Of a stretch of DNA of 21,784 nt, positions 1 to 8,186 are shown one piece after another. Each line of letters starts with the position of its first letter. Position 1 is the stretch's first letter. The notes beneath the pieces were generated by a model that did no database searches, had not been told where the DNA came from, and saw only the letters and a list, made by a program, of their open reading frames with translations. Origin of the DNA: an uncultured Oscillospiraceae bacterium (GTDB lineage Bacteria; Bacillota; Clostridia; Oscillospirales; Acutalibacteraceae); contig URNF01000024.1 in assembly GCA_900549155.1 (NCBI GenBank), forward strand, positions 1 to 21,784, written 5' to 3'. Both the position numbers and the translations under genes were made by a program.

Positions 1-1
1 C

Positions 2-1636
2 AAGTACAAAATTCAGATCACCGGCATCAAGGGCGACGCCATGCTCAACGATGTGATCGAATGGACGATCAACAATGCGGACATGGGCACCGAATATCAC
101 CTGCTGCCGGAAAAGGTTTCCGATGTGATCACCATCAAGGGGCACATGGATGAGAACGCGAACAACGACTATCAGAACCGGTCCATCACCGGCATCGGCA
201 TCACGGTGCTTGCCACGCAGGACACCGTTGAAAGCGACAGCTTCAACACGGACTATGACGCGCTGGCGGAATATCCGCTTTATGCGATGACGCCTGTCGA
301 GAAAGACGATGACGGTCTTACGACAAGCGCGGCAAAAGTCGTCTCCGAAAAGAAGAACGCCGACACCGGTCTTCCCCTTGCCACGGCGACCGCTCCGGTC
401 GGTACAAAGATGGCGGACGGTGCAAAAGCGCTGGAGCTGACGATCGAGGATGCGAAAAATCCGAGCAATTTCACCGTGGATATCACGCAGATTGCCCCGA
501 AAACGCTGGACATCAGCATGAAGGGACTTGCCGCAGACAACAATCAGCTCATCAAGGTGGCGTTCTATATTGAAAAAGGTCTGTCTGTCGTCGAGATTAA
601 CCACAACGGCAGAAAAATGAGCCGCTGCTCCGCCATGAAATGGCTGGATGCCGATCAGGAGTTCTATTATGACACCAACACCGGTCTGGTGACGATGCTC
701 ACAAAGACCTTCTCCCCCTTCACCTATACTGCGGATAAATTCTATTGGGACAACCACAAGGCGAGCACCTATGCAACGCCGATCGACACCGACAACAAGG
801 TGATCACCGTTGCCACTGCCGATGAATTGGCACTGTTCAAATATGAAGTCACCGACAAAAAAGTGAATTACAGCGGTTATACGCTGAACATCACGGCGGA
901 CCTGGATCTCGGCGACGGCTTCTGGCGTCCCATCGATCCGCTCAACAACGTCACCATCAACGGCAACGGGCACACCATCCGCAATCTGCTGGTGCGCAGC
1001 AGCGTAGCCTACGGCTACGGTTTTGCCTTCATCGGCAACGCCACCGGAACGGTCACCATCCGCGATCTGACCTTTGACAATGCCAATGTGGCGATGACGA
1101 AATCCAGCAAATATCAAGGCAATATCGGCGGCATCGTGATGGCGTATGCCTACGGGATGACGACATTTGACAATGTCCGCGTCACCAACAGCACCATCGG
1201 CGGCTACGGCAAGATCGGTGCGCTGCTCGGCATGGGCGCCGAACCCGGCATGAAGGTCACCTTCAAGGATTGCGTTTCCGAGAACAACACGCTGATTGCC
1301 ACCTATAATGTCGGCGGTCTTGCCGGCAACATCCAGCGCAAGAACGGCACGGACAACACCGTCATTGAGAACTGCACCGTGAAAGACATCCACTGGGTTG
1401 CCGATCCCAAAGGAGACTATAAAAACTTCGAAGGCGTCACTGCCATCTTCAAGTCCAACGATGCGGCAGACGGCACCGATGTGGAAAAAGCCATCACCGG
1501 CACCTATTGGGTCTTTGACGGTCGCTATTGGGGCGCTTACGGTGACTACTATGTTTCCTACGGCGGCGAAGCGTATCAACCGACGATCAGCGGCGAAACC
1601 TTGAAGATCGCCAACAGCGAATATCCCGTTTTCTAA
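2..1636 (+). CDS. SipW-type surface/matrix protein with beta-helix-like C-terminus (5' end outside window)
   Basis: The reading frame is open from the left edge, so the N-terminus and signal peptide are not seen. The first ~75 residues end in a motif of the form ITVLATQDTVESDSF followed by DYDA. I recognise this as typical of the end of TasA/BsaA-like, SipW-dependent biofilm-matrix proteins of Firmicutes. A middle region of about 200 residues is followed by a Gly/Asn/Thr-rich part with repeated strand-turn units (INGNGHTIRNLL, IGGIVMAYAYG, VGGLAGNIQ), like GLUG-type or right-handed beta-helix repeats. It ends with an aromatic segment (YWGAYGDYYVSYGG). It is probably exported and acts at the cell surface as a structural or adhesive protein. 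No catalytic motif is visible. The next gene also carries a SipW-like signal motif, so the two may belong to one surface module. Family assignment is from pattern memory only. Confidence 0.7.
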   Translation, partial: KYKIQITGIKGDAMLNDVIEWTINNADMGTEYHLLPEKVSDVITIKGHMDENANNDYQNRSITGIGITVLATQDTVESDSFNTDYDALAEYPLYAMTPVEKDDDGLTTSAAKVVSEKKNADTGLPLATATAPVGTKMADGAKALELTIEDAKNPSNFTVDITQIAPKTLDISMKGLAADNNQLIKVAFYIEKGLSVVEINHNGRKMSRCSAMKWLDADQEFYYDTNTGLVTMLTKTFSPFTYTADKFYWDNHKASTYATPIDTDNKVITVATADELALFKYEVTDKKVNYSGYTLNITADLDLGDGFWRPIDPLNNVTINGNGHTIRNLLVRSSVAYGYGFAFIGNATGTVTIRDLTFDNANVAMTKSSKYQGNIGGIVMAYAYGMTTFDNVRVTNSTIGGYGKIGALLGMGAEPGMKVTFKDCVSENNTLIATYNVGGLAGNIQRKNGTDNTVIENCTVKDIHWVADPKGDYKNFEGVTAIFKSNDAADGTDVEKAITGTYWVFDGRYWGAYGDYYVSYGGEAYQPTISGETLKIANSEYPVF

Positions 1637-1650
1637 ATTAGGAGTATCCT

Positions 1651-1733
1651 CGCCACCCCGACGGGTGGCGGGTGATCAAAGGGCACATCCATCCGTTTTT
1701 TGCTTGTGTCGACGATGTGCCTTTTGATCGCCC
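1651..1733. repeat. Intergenic nested inverted repeats (possible RNA structure)
   Basis: Directly after the first gene lies a perfect 8-bp hairpin (CGCCACCC / GGGTGGCG, loop CGAC, 1651-1670). It abuts a longer inverted repeat with 20-nt arms at 1670-1689 and 1714-1733, matching at 18 of 20 positions, with a 24-nt loop holding a T6 run. Neither stem is followed at once by a T-run, so it is not a standard terminator. It precedes the ribosome binding site of the next gene (1755-1763) and could be an attenuator or mRNA-processing element. Confidence 0.55.
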
Positions 1734-1774
1734 GAAAGCAACCTCATTGCCTACAGAAAGGAGCGCAGAGCAGA

Positions 1775-2734
1775 ATGGAAAATGATAGCACCACTGCCGT
1801 TTTGTTTATCCTGCTTGCCGTCATCGTCATCTTTTTGGCTGTTGCCAAGTTGGCAGAATTTTTCAGCCGTTTCAATCGTGATATACGCTATATTACAGCG
1901 GAGATGGGACGTGCCGATGACGAGGGCACATACCGCCATTGGCACAAAGAGCTGCGTTGCCGCTATCTCTGCCTGCTCCCCTTTGTGACGGAGCGGAATG
2001 TTGCGCGCGTCTATGGCTTTTTCTTCAAGAGGGGCGAAATCGCGCAGGAGAAGCATCACAGCGACGGCATCGGACATATTCTTGCCCCATCGCTTATTGC
2101 ACTGTGCCTGTGTGCCGTTTGCCTGTGCGGCATGAGCTGGGCATGGTTCTCCGCAGGTGTGGACAGCAGTACCGCGCCCATTCAGTCCGCCTCATTCCGG
2201 GCAGAGGTTGAGATTACCGACAGTGACGGTGTCACCACCGCGCTTTCCCCCGATGAGAACGGCAAATGCAGCACTGCCGTTTCGGCAGGCAAGACCTACA
2301 CACTGACCATGAAGCGGGCGGCAGACAGCACTTCGTCAAAGGGCTATTGCCACATTGTGCTGACCGCAGCCGGTGAGACTGCCGGCACACCCTATTTCAC
2401 GGACACCGTCGACGCAGCTTATACCGTGACCGTTGTTTCCGAAAAGGACGCCACCCTGTCGGTTGAGCCGATCTGGGGCGATATTTCCCTGCGCATGCCG
2501 GATGTGCAACCGATCGCAAACGGTTCGTCCGTCACAAGCGGCACGATCGGGCAGGACACCGCGCTGTCCGACGAAACGACGGCCACGACCACCGCAACCG
2601 CAGCGACGACAACGACAACGGCTTCTTCCCCGTCGACCGACACGGATGCGACGACGACCGTTCCCACCACCGCGGAAACGACCGCAGCGACAGCTGCTGC
2701 CGCGACGACGGCGGTTACCGCGCCGACAGAATGA
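1775..2734 (+). CDS. Two-membrane-segment protein with SipW-like signal motif and Thr/Ala-rich tail
   Basis: 319 residues. The ATG at 1775 was chosen because AGAAAGGAG lies 11 nt upstream; an upstream in-frame start at 1700 would run through the inverted repeat. Hydrophobic segments lie at about residues 8-27 and 103-122. The second is followed by SWAWFSAG, resembling the SipW-type signal motif (hydrophobic core, then AWF). A domain of ~120 residues follows (132-255), rich in Thr and Val and apparently beta-structured. The last ~55 residues are almost only Thr, Ala, Ser and acidic residues, as in a surface stalk. A signal-like motif placed after an N-terminal helix and ~75 polar, positively charged residues is unusual. 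It is likely anchored in the membrane and exposed outside. Specific function is not recognised. It is linked to the previous gene by position and signal type. Confidence 0.75.
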   Translation: MENDSTTAVLFILLAVIVIFLAVAKLAEFFSRFNRDIRYITAEMGRADDEGTYRHWHKELRCRYLCLLPFVTERNVARVYGFFFKRGEIAQEKHHSDGIGHILAPSLIALCLCAVCLCGMSWAWFSAGVDSSTAPIQSASFRAEVEITDSDGVTTALSPDENGKCSTAVSAGKTYTLTMKRAADSTSSKGYCHIVLTAAGETAGTPYFTDTVDAAYTVTVVSEKDATLSVEPIWGDISLRMPDVQPIANGSSVTSGTIGQDTALSDETTATTTATAATTTTTASSPSTDTDATTTVPTTAETTAATAAAATTAVTAPTE

Positions 2735-2748
2735 TCCCTATAAAAGCC

Positions 2749-2790
2749 AAAGAGCACAGCAAATCCATCGGTTTGCTGTGCTCTTTTTTT
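2749..2790 (+). terminator. Rho-independent terminator of the surface-protein genes
   Basis: A perfect 15-bp stem (AAAGAGCACAGCAAA at 2749-2763, complement at 2772-2786) with an 8-nt loop runs into a T7 tract. It lies just after the stop codon at 2734 and separates this module from the CRISPR locus. Confidence 0.93.
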
Positions 2791-2833
2791 ATTTCCTGAA
2801 ATGTCGAAAATCGGATATTTTTACAGAAAATTG

Positions 2834-2862
2834 TTTACATGGCACATGCTTTCTGTTATATT
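2834..2862 (+). promoter_or_regulatory. Putative cas9-operon promoter
   Basis: TTTACA (2834-2839), 17 nt, then TATATT (2857-2862); each hexamer is one mismatch from the sigma-70 consensus. Transcription would start near 2869 and reach cas9 (ATG 3058) after a leader of ~190 nt crossing the whole tracrRNA gene in antisense. I saw no comparable plus-strand promoter between the tracrRNA promoter and cas9. It is inferred from sequence only. Confidence 0.5.
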
Positions 2863-2876
2863 GAATGTGAAGAAAC

Positions 2877-2902
2877 AAAAAAATAAAGCCCCGAGGGGCT
2901 TT
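2877..2902 (-). terminator. tracrRNA terminator
   Basis: On the minus strand, AAAGCCC - CTCG - GGGCTTT is followed by A and a T7 run. On the plus strand the same hairpin is followed by only four T, so read-through toward cas9 is possible. Confidence 0.88.
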
Positions 2903-2991
2903 TCTCCACACACTGTGGATCCGGCAGAGCCGGCGGCTTCGCTTAAAGCTTATTTGAACGCGTAGTGTAAATTCAGATGGTACTCTGAACA
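2879..2991 (-). ncRNA. tracrRNA of the type II-A CRISPR system
   Basis: The predicted transcript is ~113 nt, from about 2991 (7 nt past the -10 box) to the T-run near 2879. The anti-repeat is the complement of 2963-2984 and pairs over 22 nt with repeat positions 10-31. A lower stem (UUCAAAU, complement of 2952-2958) pairs with the repeat start GUUUGAG through five Watson-Crick pairs flanked by G-U pairs. Between the stems is a bulge of 4 nt (CGCG) in tracrRNA and 2 nt (AG) in crRNA, similar to the bulge known from S. pyogenes; counting the outer G-U as unpaired gives 5/3. Downstream come a nexus-like segment AAUAAGCUUUAAGCG, a hairpin CCGGC-UCU-GCCGG, a hairpin UCCACA-GUG-UGUGGA, and the terminator hairpin. 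The RNA should pair with pre-crRNA, allow RNase III processing and load Cas9. Confidence 0.93.
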
Positions 2992-2997
2992 AGTATC

Positions 2998-3025
2998 ATT
3001 ATACCCGTTTTATCCGAAATGTCAA
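2998..3025 (-). promoter_or_regulatory. tracrRNA promoter
   Basis: Read on the minus strand: TTGACA (3020-3025), 16 nt, TATAAT (2998-3003). Both hexamers are perfect consensus. The predicted start is at about 2991, immediately before the anti-repeat. The box pair lies between tracrRNA and cas9, only 33 nt from the cas9 ATG. Confidence 0.92.
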
Positions 3026-3057
3026 CAGAATTTTTTATATTTACGGAGGAAGAAAAC

Positions 3058-6000
3058 ATGTCGGAATACTATATCGGTCTGGACGTCGGCACAAACTCTG
3101 TCGGGTGGGCTGCCACCGACACGGCATATTCCCTTTTGAAGTATAAAGGCAACGCCATGTGGGGCGTGCGTTTGTTCGATGATGCGAACGATGCCGCCGA
3201 GCGGCGCAGCAGCCGCACGGCACGACGACTGCACGCGCGGTCAAAGCAGCGCCTTGCCCTGCTGGAGCTGCTGTTTTCGGAGGCACTTGCCGAGAAAGAC
3301 CCGCTGTTTCTCACACGTCTTGCGGAGAGCGCCCTGCAGGAGCAGGACAGAAGCAGCGCTTCTTGCCGCTATGCGCTGTTTAACGATTCCGACTTCACCG
3401 ATCGGGAGTATTTCAAGCAGTACCCGACCGCCTATCACCTGCGCAGCGAATTGATTCATTCGACCGCGCCGCACGATATCCGCCTTGTCTATCTCGCGCT
3501 GCATCATATTGTCAAGAGCCGCGGTCATTTTCTTTTTGACATGGATGCCGACGGTGAATACAAAGGCGTGCGCGAAATTTTTGACGAGCTGTGCGTGCTG
3601 CTGGAGGAACAGTATGACACCGCCTGCCCCGTCTCCGACACGGACGCGTTTTTGGAGCTGCTGCAAAACGACAGCATGGGGATCACAGCCAAGAAAAAGG
3701 CGCTGAAGCCGCTTGTCGGAAAGAATGCCGCCGACATGGTGGACGGTTATGTTTTGTGCTGCGCTCTTGTCGGCGCAACCGTCAAATGTGCCGACCTCTT
3801 TTGCGATGAAACTCTGAAGGATGCTGATATCCCCTCCCTGCGGCTGCGAGACGATCTGGACGAAAACTATGACCGCCTTGCGGACGCACTTTCGGACAGG
3901 ATGGACCTTGTTGTCGCCATGAAAGCCGTTTTCGATGCTGCCCTGCTTTCCAAAATTCTCGGCAAAGCTGCCCTTACAGGCGACGGAACCGTCTATATCA
4001 GCGACGCGAAGGTGCAGCAGTTTGACGAGAACCGCGCGGATTTGGCGCTTCTCAAACGCTATGTGCGCAGTGCCTGTCCCGAAAAATACGGCTATATCTT
4101 CCGCAAAAAGAAAGATAAGCTCAACAACTTTGCCGCCTATGGCAAACGCAGCATCGCAAGCGGCGAATACACCTGCAAGCAAGAGGATTTCTGTAAATTC
4201 CTCAAAAAGGAGCTGCCCGCTCCGTCGGACGCCGCCTATGCCGCTCTCTTTGCAAAAATCGAAAACGGCACACTGCTGCCAAAGCTCAAAGGCGCCGACA
4301 ACAGCGTTATCCCGCACCAGCTGCACTACAGAGAGCTGAAAAAGATTTTGGAAAATGCGGCGGGGTATCTCCCCTTTTTGCAGCAAGCCGATGCCGACGG
4401 CTTGACGGTCACCGATAAGATCCTCAGCATTTTCAGCTTCCGTATCCCCTATTATGTCGGTCCGCTCAACCCGAAGTCGCCCAATGCCTGGGTCGTCCGC
4501 ACAGAGGAAAAGATCACACCGTGGAACTTTGAAAAGGTCGTGGACACACAAAAAAGCGCAGAGGGCTTCATGATCCGTCTCATCGGGAAATGTACCTATA
4601 CGGGCGAAGCAGTGCTGCCGAAGGACTCGCTTCTCTACAGCGAATTTGCGGTGCTCAATGAGATCAACCCGCTTTTCCTCAACGGCACGCCGCTTCCCGC
4701 AGATATCAAAAACCGCCTGTTTCAGGATCTGTTCGTGCAGTCAAATGCACGGGTAACCAAGAAGAAGATCAAGCAGTGGCTTCTGATGCACGGGCTTGCC
4801 AAAGAGACCGATGAGGTCTCCGGTGTGGACAACATCATTAAGGCAAATCTCAAATCCTATCACGATTTCAAAAACATCCTTTGCAAGGTGCCGCACGCAG
4901 AGATCGTTGAAGACATTATCAAGCATATTCTCATTTTCGGCGAAGACAAAAAAATGCTGCGCAGATGGCTGAAGGCAAGCTGCCCGTTTCTTGACGAGCA
5001 GGACACGGCATATGTCCTGCGGCTCAGATATAAAGACTGGGGGCGGCTGTCCCGCACATTCCTGACCGAGATCTATACACCCGATGAAAACGGTGAAGCC
5101 CTTTCCGTCATGGACATGCTGCGGGCGACAAACAAAAATCTGCAGCAGCTGCTCACCGACGACTATGATTTTGCAAAGCAGGCGGAAGAATACCGCTCAC
5201 TGAAATTCGGCGTCGGCGGCAGTCTTGACGAACAGCTGCAAGATCTGTATATTTCCCCGCGAATTCACCGCAGCATACGGCAGACACTCAAGATCGTGAA
5301 AGAGATCACCGCTGCAGAAAAGTGCGCCCCGAAGAAGATCTTTCTTGAGGTCGCACGCGGCACAAAGGAAGATCTCAAGGGAAAGCGCACCGTTTCCCGA
5401 AAGGACAATCTTTTGCAGCTGTATAAGGCATGCAAGGAAGAACACGGCGAGCTTGCCGCAGCGCTTGCTGCCGAGGATGAGGGACGGCTGCGCAGCGACG
5501 CGCTGTATCTCTACTACACGCAGTTCGGCAAATGCATGTACAGCGGAGAAAGCATCGACATCACCAAGCTCAAAAGCGATTATGACATCGACCACATTTT
5601 CCCGCAGTCCCGCGTGAAGGATGACAGTCTCGACAACCGCGTGCTTGTAAAGCGGGAATTGAATAACGACAAGAAGAATATATACCCCATTTCAGCAGAT
5701 ATTCGCTCGAAAATGCAGCCCTTCTGGCACATGCTGAAAGAAAAGGGACTGATCTCACCGCGAAAGTATGAGCGACTGGTGCGCAACACCCCGCTCACCG
5801 AAGCCGAGCTTTCCGCCTTTGTCAGCAGACAGCTTGTGGAAAACCGCCAGTCGACGAAGGCGCTTGCAACCGTTTTGAAGCGGTATTACCCCGACACAAA
5901 GCTCGTGTATTCCAAAGCGATGAATGTCTCCGATTTCCGCCACGAGCAGGAGCTTGTCAAGTGTCGGGATATAAACGACCTGCATCATGCAAAGGATGCC

Positions 6001-7005
6001 TATCTCAACATTGTCGTCGGCAATGTCTATGACACCAAATTCACCGCGGCGTTCTTCAAGAATATCCTCACGGAAGAATACAGCCTCAATAAAGTCTTTG
6101 AAAAAGACGTCCGCGGAGCTTGGAAAAAAGAAAGGGATCTTGCAAAGGTTCAGGCGGTCATGAAGAAGAACAACATTCTTGTGACACGGATGCCGCATGA
6201 AAACAAGGGTAAGCTGTTTGATCTGCAGATCCTGCCGAAAGGCAAGGGGCAGCTGCCAGTCAAGGTCGGCAGAAGCATCGAGAACTACGGCGGATACAAC
6301 AATGTTGCCGGCGCATACTCGATTGTTGTCGAGCACGACGGGAAGAAAGGCAGAGTGCGCACCATAGAGCCGGTCTATATCTATCAAAAGGCATTGTATG
6401 AGCAGGATCCGCTGCGGTATTGTCGGGAAATTCTGGGGTTTTCCGAACCGAAGATCATTGCAGACCGCATCCTTTTTGACACGCTGCTGGAGCTGAACGG
6501 CAAGCGCATATACATCACCGGACGCAGCGGGAATCAACTCTGCGGCAAGCATCCCTATCAGCTTGCCATCGACAGCGACAGTGAAAAAGCCATCAAGGAT
6601 ATCAAAAAATATGTCGATCGGTGTGCAGAGAAAAAAGCCGTTCTCCCCATCACGGAGCACGACGGCATTTCCGCCGAAACAAATCTTCGCCTTTTTGACC
6701 TCTTCATCGCCAAATTCCATGCGCCGGTCTATGCCGCCTATTTCACCAATCTCTGCAATTTCTGTGAGCAGCATCGGGAGGACTTCATTGCCCTGACGCC
6801 CGATGCGCAATGCCGTCTGCTTTTGGAAATCCTCAAAGCATTCAAGTGCGACCGCACCACATCGGATCTCAGCGCTTTGGGCGGACCGAAAAATGCAGGT
6901 ATACTCATGATGTCAAAAACTATATCCACTTGCCGCACGGCATACGTCATTCACCACTCGCCCTCCGGCCTTTATGAGACCAAGGTCGATCTTCTTCGCC
7001 CATGA
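3058..7005 (+). CDS. cas9: CRISPR-associated endonuclease Cas9 (type II-A)
   Basis: 1315 residues, about the size of type II-A Cas9 proteins. The ATG at 3058 is preceded by ACGGAGGAAG and yields MSEYYIGLDVGTNSVGWA; the earlier in-frame ATG at 3019 has no ribosome binding site. RuvC-I holds Asp9. The arginine-rich bridge helix follows (RRSSRTARRLHARSKQR, ~residues 48-64), then an alpha-helical recognition lobe. RuvC-II is IFLEVARG with Glu764. HNH is YDIDHIFPQS with Asp845 and His846. RuvC-III is HHAKDAYLN with His977 and Asp980. All expected catalytic residues are therefore present. The end of the PAM-interacting domain (SPSGLYETKVDL) aligns with the S. pyogenes protein's end, but its RKR PAM-contact motif has no evident match (ILMMSKTIS instead). 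Cas9 cuts DNA guided by crRNA:tracrRNA. The stop overlaps the cas1 start as ATGA. Confidence 0.98.
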   Translation: MSEYYIGLDVGTNSVGWAATDTAYSLLKYKGNAMWGVRLFDDANDAAERRSSRTARRLHARSKQRLALLELLFSEALAEKDPLFLTRLAESALQEQDRSSASCRYALFNDSDFTDREYFKQYPTAYHLRSELIHSTAPHDIRLVYLALHHIVKSRGHFLFDMDADGEYKGVREIFDELCVLLEEQYDTACPVSDTDAFLELLQNDSMGITAKKKALKPLVGKNAADMVDGYVLCCALVGATVKCADLFCDETLKDADIPSLRLRDDLDENYDRLADALSDRMDLVVAMKAVFDAALLSKILGKAALTGDGTVYISDAKVQQFDENRADLALLKRYVRSACPEKYGYIFRKKKDKLNNFAAYGKRSIASGEYTCKQEDFCKFLKKELPAPSDAAYAALFAKIENGTLLPKLKGADNSVIPHQLHYRELKKILENAAGYLPFLQQADADGLTVTDKILSIFSFRIPYYVGPLNPKSPNAWVVRTEEKITPWNFEKVVDTQKSAEGFMIRLIGKCTYTGEAVLPKDSLLYSEFAVLNEINPLFLNGTPLPADIKNRLFQDLFVQSNARVTKKKIKQWLLMHGLAKETDEVSGVDNIIKANLKSYHDFKNILCKVPHAEIVEDIIKHILIFGEDKKMLRRWLKASCPFLDEQDTAYVLRLRYKDWGRLSRTFLTEIYTPDENGEALSVMDMLRATNKNLQQLLTDDYDFAKQAEEYRSLKFGVGGSLDEQLQDLYISPRIHRSIRQTLKIVKEITAAEKCAPKKIFLEVARGTKEDLKGKRTVSRKDNLLQLYKACKEEHGELAAALAAEDEGRLRSDALYLYYTQFGKCMYSGESIDITKLKSDYDIDHIFPQSRVKDDSLDNRVLVKRELNNDKKNIYPISADIRSKMQPFWHMLKEKGLISPRKYERLVRNTPLTEAELSAFVSRQLVENRQSTKALATVLKRYYPDTKLVYSKAMNVSDFRHEQELVKCRDINDLHHAKDAYLNIVVGNVYDTKFTAAFFKNILTEEYSLNKVFEKDVRGAWKKERDLAKVQAVMKKNNILVTRMPHENKGKLFDLQILPKGKGQLPVKVGRSIENYGGYNNVAGAYSIVVEHDGKKGRVRTIEPVYIYQKALYEQDPLRYCREILGFSEPKIIADRILFDTLLELNGKRIYITGRSGNQLCGKHPYQLAIDSDSEKAIKDIKKYVDRCAEKKAVLPITEHDGISAETNLRLFDLFIAKFHAPVYAAYFTNLCNFCEQHREDFIALTPDAQCRLLLEILKAFKCDRTTSDLSALGGPKNAGILMMSKTISTCRTAYVIHHSPSGLYETKVDLLRP

Positions 7006-7903
7006 GCTGGCGGGTCGTCACAGTTTCCAGCAATGCCAAGCTGGACTACAAAATGGGCTATTTGGTCGTTCGCACGGCGGAAAGTGCCAAGCGCATTCAT
7101 CTGAGCGAAATTTCCGTCCTTCTCATCGAATCCACGGCAGTGGCACTCACGGCATATCTTCTGTGCGAATTGTCCAAGGAAAAGGTGGCGGTGATCTTCT
7201 GCGACGAAAAGCGGTGCCCCATCGGTTCCTTTGTTCCCTACTACGGCAGTCACGACACCAGTCTGAAGATCAAAAATCAAACGCAGTGGGACAAAGATGT
7301 CAAGGCATTTGTTTGGGCGGAGATCGTGCGGGCAAAAATCAGAGGGCAAATTGCCGTGCTTGAAGAAAACGGCAGGGACGGCGCAGAGTTACTGAAAGGG
7401 TATCTCACGGAAATTCAGCCGGCGGATACCACCAATCGGGAAGGACATGCCGCAAAGGTATATTTCAACGCCCTTTTCGGCATGGACTTTTCCCGCAGTC
7501 AGGACTGCAACACCAATGCGCGCTCAACTACGGCTACAGCATTCTTCTGTCGGCGTTTTGCAGGGAAATCGTTGCAAACGGCTATATCACCCAGCTCGGC
7601 ATCTTTCATGACAACATGTTCAACCCCTACAACCTTGCCTGTGATCTCATGGAACCGTTTCGTCCATTCATTGATCACGCCGTGTGCAAAAGCGATCTCT
7701 CCGTTTTTGAACACGCGCAGAAGATGGAGCTGGTGAAAACACTCAATCGCACCGTGCTGATCGGCGGTAAAAAACAGTATATGCTCAATGCTATGAAAAT
7801 CTATACAAGGAGCATCTTTGAGGCAATGAACGAACACGACATTTCGCTCATTGATTTTCCGCACTATGAGTTACAGATTTATGAGAATGATCGTCTTCTT
7901 TGA
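7002..7903 (+). pseudogene. cas1: Cas1 integrase, disrupted by a one-base frameshift
   Basis: Cas1 with Cas2 inserts new spacers. The frame from ATG 7002 (overlapping the cas9 stop) is clear Cas1 to about residue 172, including NREGHAAKVYFNALFG with Glu147. Near 7516-7524 the text AATGCGCGCTCAAC reads as if one G were missing from AATGCGGCGCTCAAC (N-A-A-L-N). The frame then runs into unrelated sequence and stops at 7736. The rest continues in the -1 frame to 7903: ALNYGYSILLSAF, then GIFHDNMFNPYNLA and DLMEPFRP, which carry His203 and Glu218 in restored numbering. Restored length is 300 residues, normal for type II Cas1. The truncated product lacks two of the three catalytic residues. No slippery heptamer is visible. 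True mutation and assembly error are both possible. Confidence 0.93.
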
Positions 7904-8186
7904 TCTCCCGACGGAAACCGCGCAGCAGCGCAGAGAGTATACGCGTTTTCGGAAATATCTCATCAAGAGCGGCTTCATGATGATGCAGGAGTCGGTCTAC
8001 TGTAAGCTGTCGCTGAACCAGACGCAGATAGGCATGATGCAAAACGGGCTGCGCAAAAACAAGCCGCACACGGGGCTTGTGCAATCCCTCATCGTGACTG
8101 AAAAGCAATATGCCAAGATGGAATTCATCGTCGGCAGCTTTGAGGGAGACATCATCGCCGATGACGAAAGGTTTATTGAACTATGA
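7881..8186 (+). CDS. cas2: Cas2, CRISPR adaptation endoribonuclease-fold protein
   Basis: 101 residues, the usual Cas2 size. The ATG at 7881 gives MRMIVFFDLPTET, the standard Cas2 start with the conserved Asp8 at the end of the first strand; an upstream in-frame start at 7851 would add a non-conserved tail. FRKYLIKSGFMMMQESVY and LVQSLIVTEKQYAKMEF are typical type II Cas2 segments. In the Cas1-Cas2 complex it forms the central dimer that measures the prespacer. It overlaps the intact cas1 reading frame by 23 nt, so normal translation is probably coupled. With cas1 terminating early at 7736, ribosomes would stop ~145 nt before this start, which may lower its expression. It overlaps csn2 by ATGA. 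Confidence 0.97.
   Translation: MRMIVFFDLPTETAQQRREYTRFRKYLIKSGFMMMQESVYCKLSLNQTQIGMMQNGLRKNKPHTGLVQSLIVTEKQYAKMEFIVGSFEGDIIADDERFIEL

Noticed and set aside
2419..2757. Val/Ala-rich 112-residue minus-strand open frame
   Set aside because: It is the antisense of the Thr/Ala-rich low-complexity tail and has no ribosome binding site.
3019..3057. Upstream in-frame ATG for cas9
   Set aside because: It has no ribosome binding site and overlaps the tracrRNA promoter, while the ATG at 3058 has a strong binding site and gives the standard Cas9 N-terminus.
2985..3057. Long-form tracrRNA with a built-in guide repressing cas9, as in S. pyogenes
   Set aside because: The mapped-looking promoter starts the RNA right at the anti-repeat, with no space for an upstream guide-repeat segment.
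3241..4551. 436-residue open frame antisense to cas9
   Set aside because: It lies wholly opposite conserved Cas9 sequence and shows no recognisable domain.
7500..7530. Programmed ribosomal frameshift in cas1
   Set aside because: The -1 frame change would fit, but no X-XXY-YYZ slippery heptamer is visible at the junction, and Cas1 is not known to use frameshifting.
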